A DNA stretch of 32,688 nucleotides from a virus. The stretch is taken from positions 1 through 32,688 of IMG/VR virus record IMGVR_UViG_3300032931_000365; one strand, 5' to 3'. The notes beneath the pieces were generated by a model, which saw nothing but the letters and a program-made list of their open reading frames with translations, did not search any database and had not been told where the DNA came from. Position 1 is the stretch's first letter, and each line of letters starts with the position of its first letter. Of the stretch, positions 30,269-32,688 are shown piece after piece. A program made the position numbers and the translations under genes.

Positions 30269-31507
30269 TTAGTATAAATCTTCTTTTGTTTGTCCGATGA
30301 AGGCTCCGCCCTCTCTCGCGCCGAGATGCGAAAAGAGGCCGTAGCGTTTAGCATCTGGAGAATGGTCCCATATTTTTACCGGCTCGTCAAGTATATTTCC
30401 GTTTTTATCTTTTCGCCATTTGTAGGCGCTTTCCTCTTTGATGAAATTCGGGCTGTCGATCGTGGTCAAGACTTTGTAACGCTTGCAAAATTCGATCCCC
30501 GGCAGGACGTCGTTGTCGGCCGAGAAAACATTAAAACCCGCCCCGTTCAATTCCTGGATTCGTCCGGGATCCTCCGGGTCTGCATAGATCGGGCGCCGTC
30601 GTTCATAGGGCGTCATTCGGAGTTTCATCAAATCGATCAGCTCCGGCGTGGTCAGGCGGGTCTGATAAATTTTCTCCCGAATCGTGATCTGGTCCTCCAG
30701 CGCCCCGATCTCCACGAGGACGGTCGGGTGATTGAATCCAAAATCCAGGCCATAAAAATAATCATCCGCCTTGGGCAGATTCGTCACGACTTTGGGCGCC
30801 CCGTAGATCAATTCCAAATATTCCGCCCAAAGCCCCAGGCCATAAATTTTCCAATAGGTTTCGTCTTGCTCCCGGAGTGCCTCGAGTTCGGCGATGTAAT
30901 CCGGGTCCAGAAAAGGGTTGTCCAGATAGCTTGAATGGATCTCCTCGTACTTTTCCTGGACCATAAATTTCTCTTTGATCCACCCCGTGAAATCGCTGGG
31001 GTTGCAGCTCAGGAAAATTTGGTTGATGTCACCCGGATCCTTTGGGGCGCTCATCCGGAGTTTAACGATCCTGAAATCTTCGTAGGTAAATTCGTTCGCC
31101 TCCTCGAGGTGGACATAATTGAATTCCTGGCTTTTGATCTTTTCCGGGTTGTCGATCGAAGTGAAAAGCCAAAGGCCGCCGGTGTATGGATTCCGGAGCG
31201 TGTGTTCGCTTTTGTTATGCTCTAGAAATTGGTAGATCCCGTTCGCCTGGAGCATCCCCATGGCCATCTCGTATGTCGACATCCGCAAGGCCGGGAAGGT
31301 CTTTCTGGCTGTCAGGATCCGTTTCTTTTTTTCGGTTATAAATCGGTAAGCCAAAAGCTGAGTTATGCTGTAGCTCTTTGAAGAGCGGGCCCCGCCGACG
31401 TTGAGGATCAGGCTCTGCCGGGAGGCTGCGTTTTTATAAAAAACGTTTGTCGCTGGCCAGGCTGCCAGGTCAGGATTTCTTCCCGGGTCCGTTCGTTGCT
31501 GGGACAA
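30269..31507 (-). CDS. terL: Terminase large subunit, 412 aa
   Basis: The ATPase domain has a deviant Walker A GGARSSKS (38 to 45), a Walker B with YVHLEEAN (131 to 138), and a coupling segment LSCNP (166 to 170). The nuclease domain shows D255 in YGLDFGFNHP, D310 in YADPEDP and D381 and D385 in WDHSPDAKRY, the acidic metal ligands. This is the Terminase_3 (PBSX-like) group. The start is TTG at 31507, preceded by GAGG, which overlaps the small terminase by 38 bases; no ATG lies before the Walker A motif. It pumps DNA into the prohead through the portal. Confidence 0.9.
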   Translation of the reverse strand: MSQQRTDPGRNPDLAAWPATNVFYKNAASRQSLILNVGGARSSKSYSITQLLAYRFITEKKKRILTARKTFPALRMSTYEMAMGMLQANGIYQFLEHNKSEHTLRNPYTGGLWLFTSIDNPEKIKSQEFNYVHLEEANEFTYEDFRIVKLRMSAPKDPGDINQIFLSCNPSDFTGWIKEKFMVQEKYEEIHSSYLDNPFLDPDYIAELEALREQDETYWKIYGLGLWAEYLELIYGAPKVVTNLPKADDYFYGLDFGFNHPTVLVEIGALEDQITIREKIYQTRLTTPELIDLMKLRMTPYERRRPIYADPEDPGRIQELNGAGFNVFSADNDVLPGIEFCKRYKVLTTIDSPNFIKEESAYKWRKDKNGNILDEPVKIWDHSPDAKRYGLFSHLGAREGGAFIGQTKEDLY

Positions 31508-31895
31508 TCTGGATCCTCATCGGAAAATCCTGGGAAGGTATAAATTCGGTTTGGTCCTTCATGCCCAGCCAATTTTTCGCCAGGAAAATCTGGAGGGCCG
31601 GGTTCATCTTTTCCGTCGCATTTGTGAACATCGCCTGGAGGAGTTTTATATTCTTGGCCGCTTCGCCTTTTTTTAAAGCCTCCGCAAATTCCGGGTGTTC
31701 GTCCTTCCATCGGGTTATACTGTCCTCTGAAATTCCCCAAAATTGAGCCATATATTTTTGCGGTAACCCTGCTTGGGCTAGACCCTCCGCTTCAATTACG
31801 TGTTGAGCTTTAAATTTCGTCGGCCGTCCGGGCTCTCCATTTGTCTTTCCGTTTTTTTGGGGCTGGTGATTATTCTCGCCGTTCGGCTTGCTCAT
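31470..31895 (-). CDS. terS: Terminase small subunit, 141 aa
   Basis: The ATG at 31895 has a GGGAG site and overlaps the stop of the previous gene. The N-terminal 25 residues are polar (NGENNHQPQKNGKTNGEPGR). An HTH follows (EGLAQAGLPQKYMAQFWGIS and DSITRWKDEHPEF), then a helical oligomerisation part (AEALKKGEAAKNIKLLQAMF, LQIFLAKNWLGMKDQ). This layout and the overlap with the large subunit are characteristic. It recognises the packaging site in phage DNA. Confidence 0.85.
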   Translation of the reverse strand: MSKPNGENNHQPQKNGKTNGEPGRPTKFKAQHVIEAEGLAQAGLPQKYMAQFWGISEDSITRWKDEHPEFAEALKKGEAAKNIKLLQAMFTNATEKMNPALQIFLAKNWLGMKDQTEFIPSQDFPMRIQIVPATNGPGKKS

Positions 31896-32068
31896 TTCTT
31901 TTCTCCCGCCGACTTCGGCTTGTCTTGCTCAATGGGCCAACCGTCATTCCTCCATTTTGTCCATGATATATTCATCGCCATCGTAGCTTGCTCCATTGTG
32001 ATGATTCCCATTTTGACCAGTAATTTGGCAAGACCGACAATCTCATGTAAATCTTTATCTGGTTCCAT
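31892..32068 (-). CDS. Small helical protein before terminase, 58 aa
   Basis: I choose ATG 32068, seven bases after AAGGAGAG, rather than a longer reading upstream. The product MEPDKDLHEIVGLAKLLVKM is followed by GIITMEQATMAMNISWTKWR, a possible HTH-like pair of helices. It overlaps the stop of the gene before and the start of the small terminase. It could assist packaging. No family is recognised. Confidence 0.6.
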   Translation of the reverse strand: MEPDKDLHEIVGLAKLLVKMGIITMEQATMAMNISWTKWRNDGWPIEQDKPKSAGEKK

Positions 32069-32372
32069 TCTTTTTCTCTCCTTCCTGGGCATGGCCGAGG
32101 ATGATGGCGCAAATGGACTGCCTTGCTGCATTACGCTGTTCATGGCTCATATATTTCTCCCCATCCCAAGTATCAACGGCTGTTCTGCTCATAATAAAAT
32201 GCAATCGTTTTCTCTCCTCCTCGCTCGGCCCCTCAAGCGCGGTGAGGATGAAATTGATGATTTCGATGGATTGTTTATTAAGATTTTCCATCTCATCATG
32301 ACGAAGAATACCTTTCTCTGCCCAATACTTACGAGTTTCCAGCCACACCCTCACCTCCTCAAGGTAATCCAT
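32055..32372 (-). CDS. Hypothetical helical protein, 105 aa
   Basis: The ATG at 32372 follows GGGAGGATATC. The protein is nearly all helix (DYLEEVRVWLETRKYWAEKG, NKQSIEIINFILTALEG, RNAARQSICAIILGHAQEG) and moderately charged. There is no cysteine motif or membrane segment. It overlaps its neighbours on both sides, so it belongs to the late operon ahead of terminase. Function unknown. Confidence 0.65.
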   Translation of the reverse strand: MDYLEEVRVWLETRKYWAEKGILRHDEMENLNKQSIEIINFILTALEGPSEEERKRLHFIMSRTAVDTWDGEKYMSHEQRNAARQSICAIILGHAQEGEKKNGTR

Positions 32373-32607
32373 GATATCCTCCCGCCGACTTCGGATCCAA
32401 TATGTCCAACCAGAGCCTGAGTTTTTTCTTAATCATACTTCGGCTTACAATCCTTATGTCCTCATGCGTCCACCCAGAATATTGTTCATCAGTTCGATCA
32501 AGAAAACTTAAGATGGGAATCAAGTTATGTGTCCCCTCGCCCTTTTTCTCGCCCATGATAAGCGCAAGCCTATCTCCAATGTCATGAAGATGAATAATAA
32601 TCATCAT
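32359..32607 (-). CDS. Hypothetical protein, 82 aa
   Basis: This is the rightmost complete gene. ATG 32607 follows GGGAGAAGGGA. The N-terminus MMIIIHLHDIGDRLALIMGE is followed by HNLIPILSFLDRTDEQYSGW and a basic region RSMIKKKLRLWLDILD. It is not recognised. A second in-frame ATG follows directly, so the start could be one codon later. It overlaps the next gene by 14 bases. Confidence 0.6.
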   Translation of the reverse strand: MMIIIHLHDIGDRLALIMGEKKGEGTHNLIPILSFLDRTDEQYSGWTHEDIRIVSRSMIKKKLRLWLDILDPKSAGGYHGLP

Positions 32608-32688
32608 TCCCTTCTCCCAGGTATTTATTCGCCCCTTGGAAATACCATCAAATATTTTTATTTTGGAAAAAGGTGTTTTCTCACACTC
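32608..32688 (-). other. Upstream region of the late genes at the window edge
   Basis: No gene is supported. A perfect inverted repeat GGTATTT (32620 to 32626) and AAATACC (32640 to 32646) sits just before the ribosome site of the first gene. It could be an RNA hairpin or an operator. The A and T-rich sequence further upstream does not show a convincing promoter. Confidence 0.35.

Noticed and set aside
32608-32688. Late promoter at the right edge
   Set aside because: A and T-rich sequence but no -35 and -10 pair at proper spacing; the window ends too soon.

Overview
The window is part of the genome of a tailed double-stranded DNA bacteriophage with siphovirus architecture. Every gene I can support lies on the minus strand, so transcription runs from base 32688 towards base 1. 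A terminase pair, portal, protease-scaffold, HK97-type capsid, tail-tube, tape-measure and tip genes are present and no tail-sheath gene is seen. No integrase, lysis cassette, tRNA, CRISPR array or insertion sequence was found. The host cannot be named. The sequence is moderately GC-rich, with sigma70-type promoters and strong AGGAGG ribosome sites, so a bacterial host with ordinary sigma70 transcription is likely.

Late region (32607 to 9112): three small genes, small and large terminase, portal, three accessory genes, a protease-scaffold gene with an internal scaffold start, a decoration protein and the major capsid protein. A block of five sugar-related genes (two glycosyltransferases, a methyltransferase, a DUF115-like protein and a Cys-rich mini-protein) comes next, in the middle of the virion genes. 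Then follow head-tail connectors, a MuF-like minor head protein, tail completion proteins, the tail tube, tail chaperones joined by a -1 frameshift, the tape measure, and four tail-tip or fibre proteins. Most junctions are ATGA overlaps.

Small-gene operon (8844 to 5816): a near-consensus promoter drives a roughly 385-base GC-rich, hairpin-dense untranslated leader, then eight small genes of unknown function, then a strong intrinsic terminator. Each of the four real gaps in this operon carries a copy of the same structured element, ending at the ribosome site of the next gene. The paired arms differ in sequence between copies but stay complementary. This start-associated RNA family is the most novel-looking feature of the window.

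Regulator and recombination operon (5794 to 2339): its own promoter, an HTH regulator, two proteins of unknown function, a Cas4/RecB-type nuclease with a probable Fe-S cluster, a zinc-ribbon coiled-coil protein and a terminator. Repeats resembling operators are shared with the small-gene promoter.

Replication operon (2337 to beyond base 1): a promoter whose transcript should start at or next to an ATG, a leader with two mutually exclusive pairings (one masking the ribosome site), a replication initiator with iterons inside its coding sequence, a helicase-loader-like protein, three small genes and a truncated RusA-like resolvase at the left edge.
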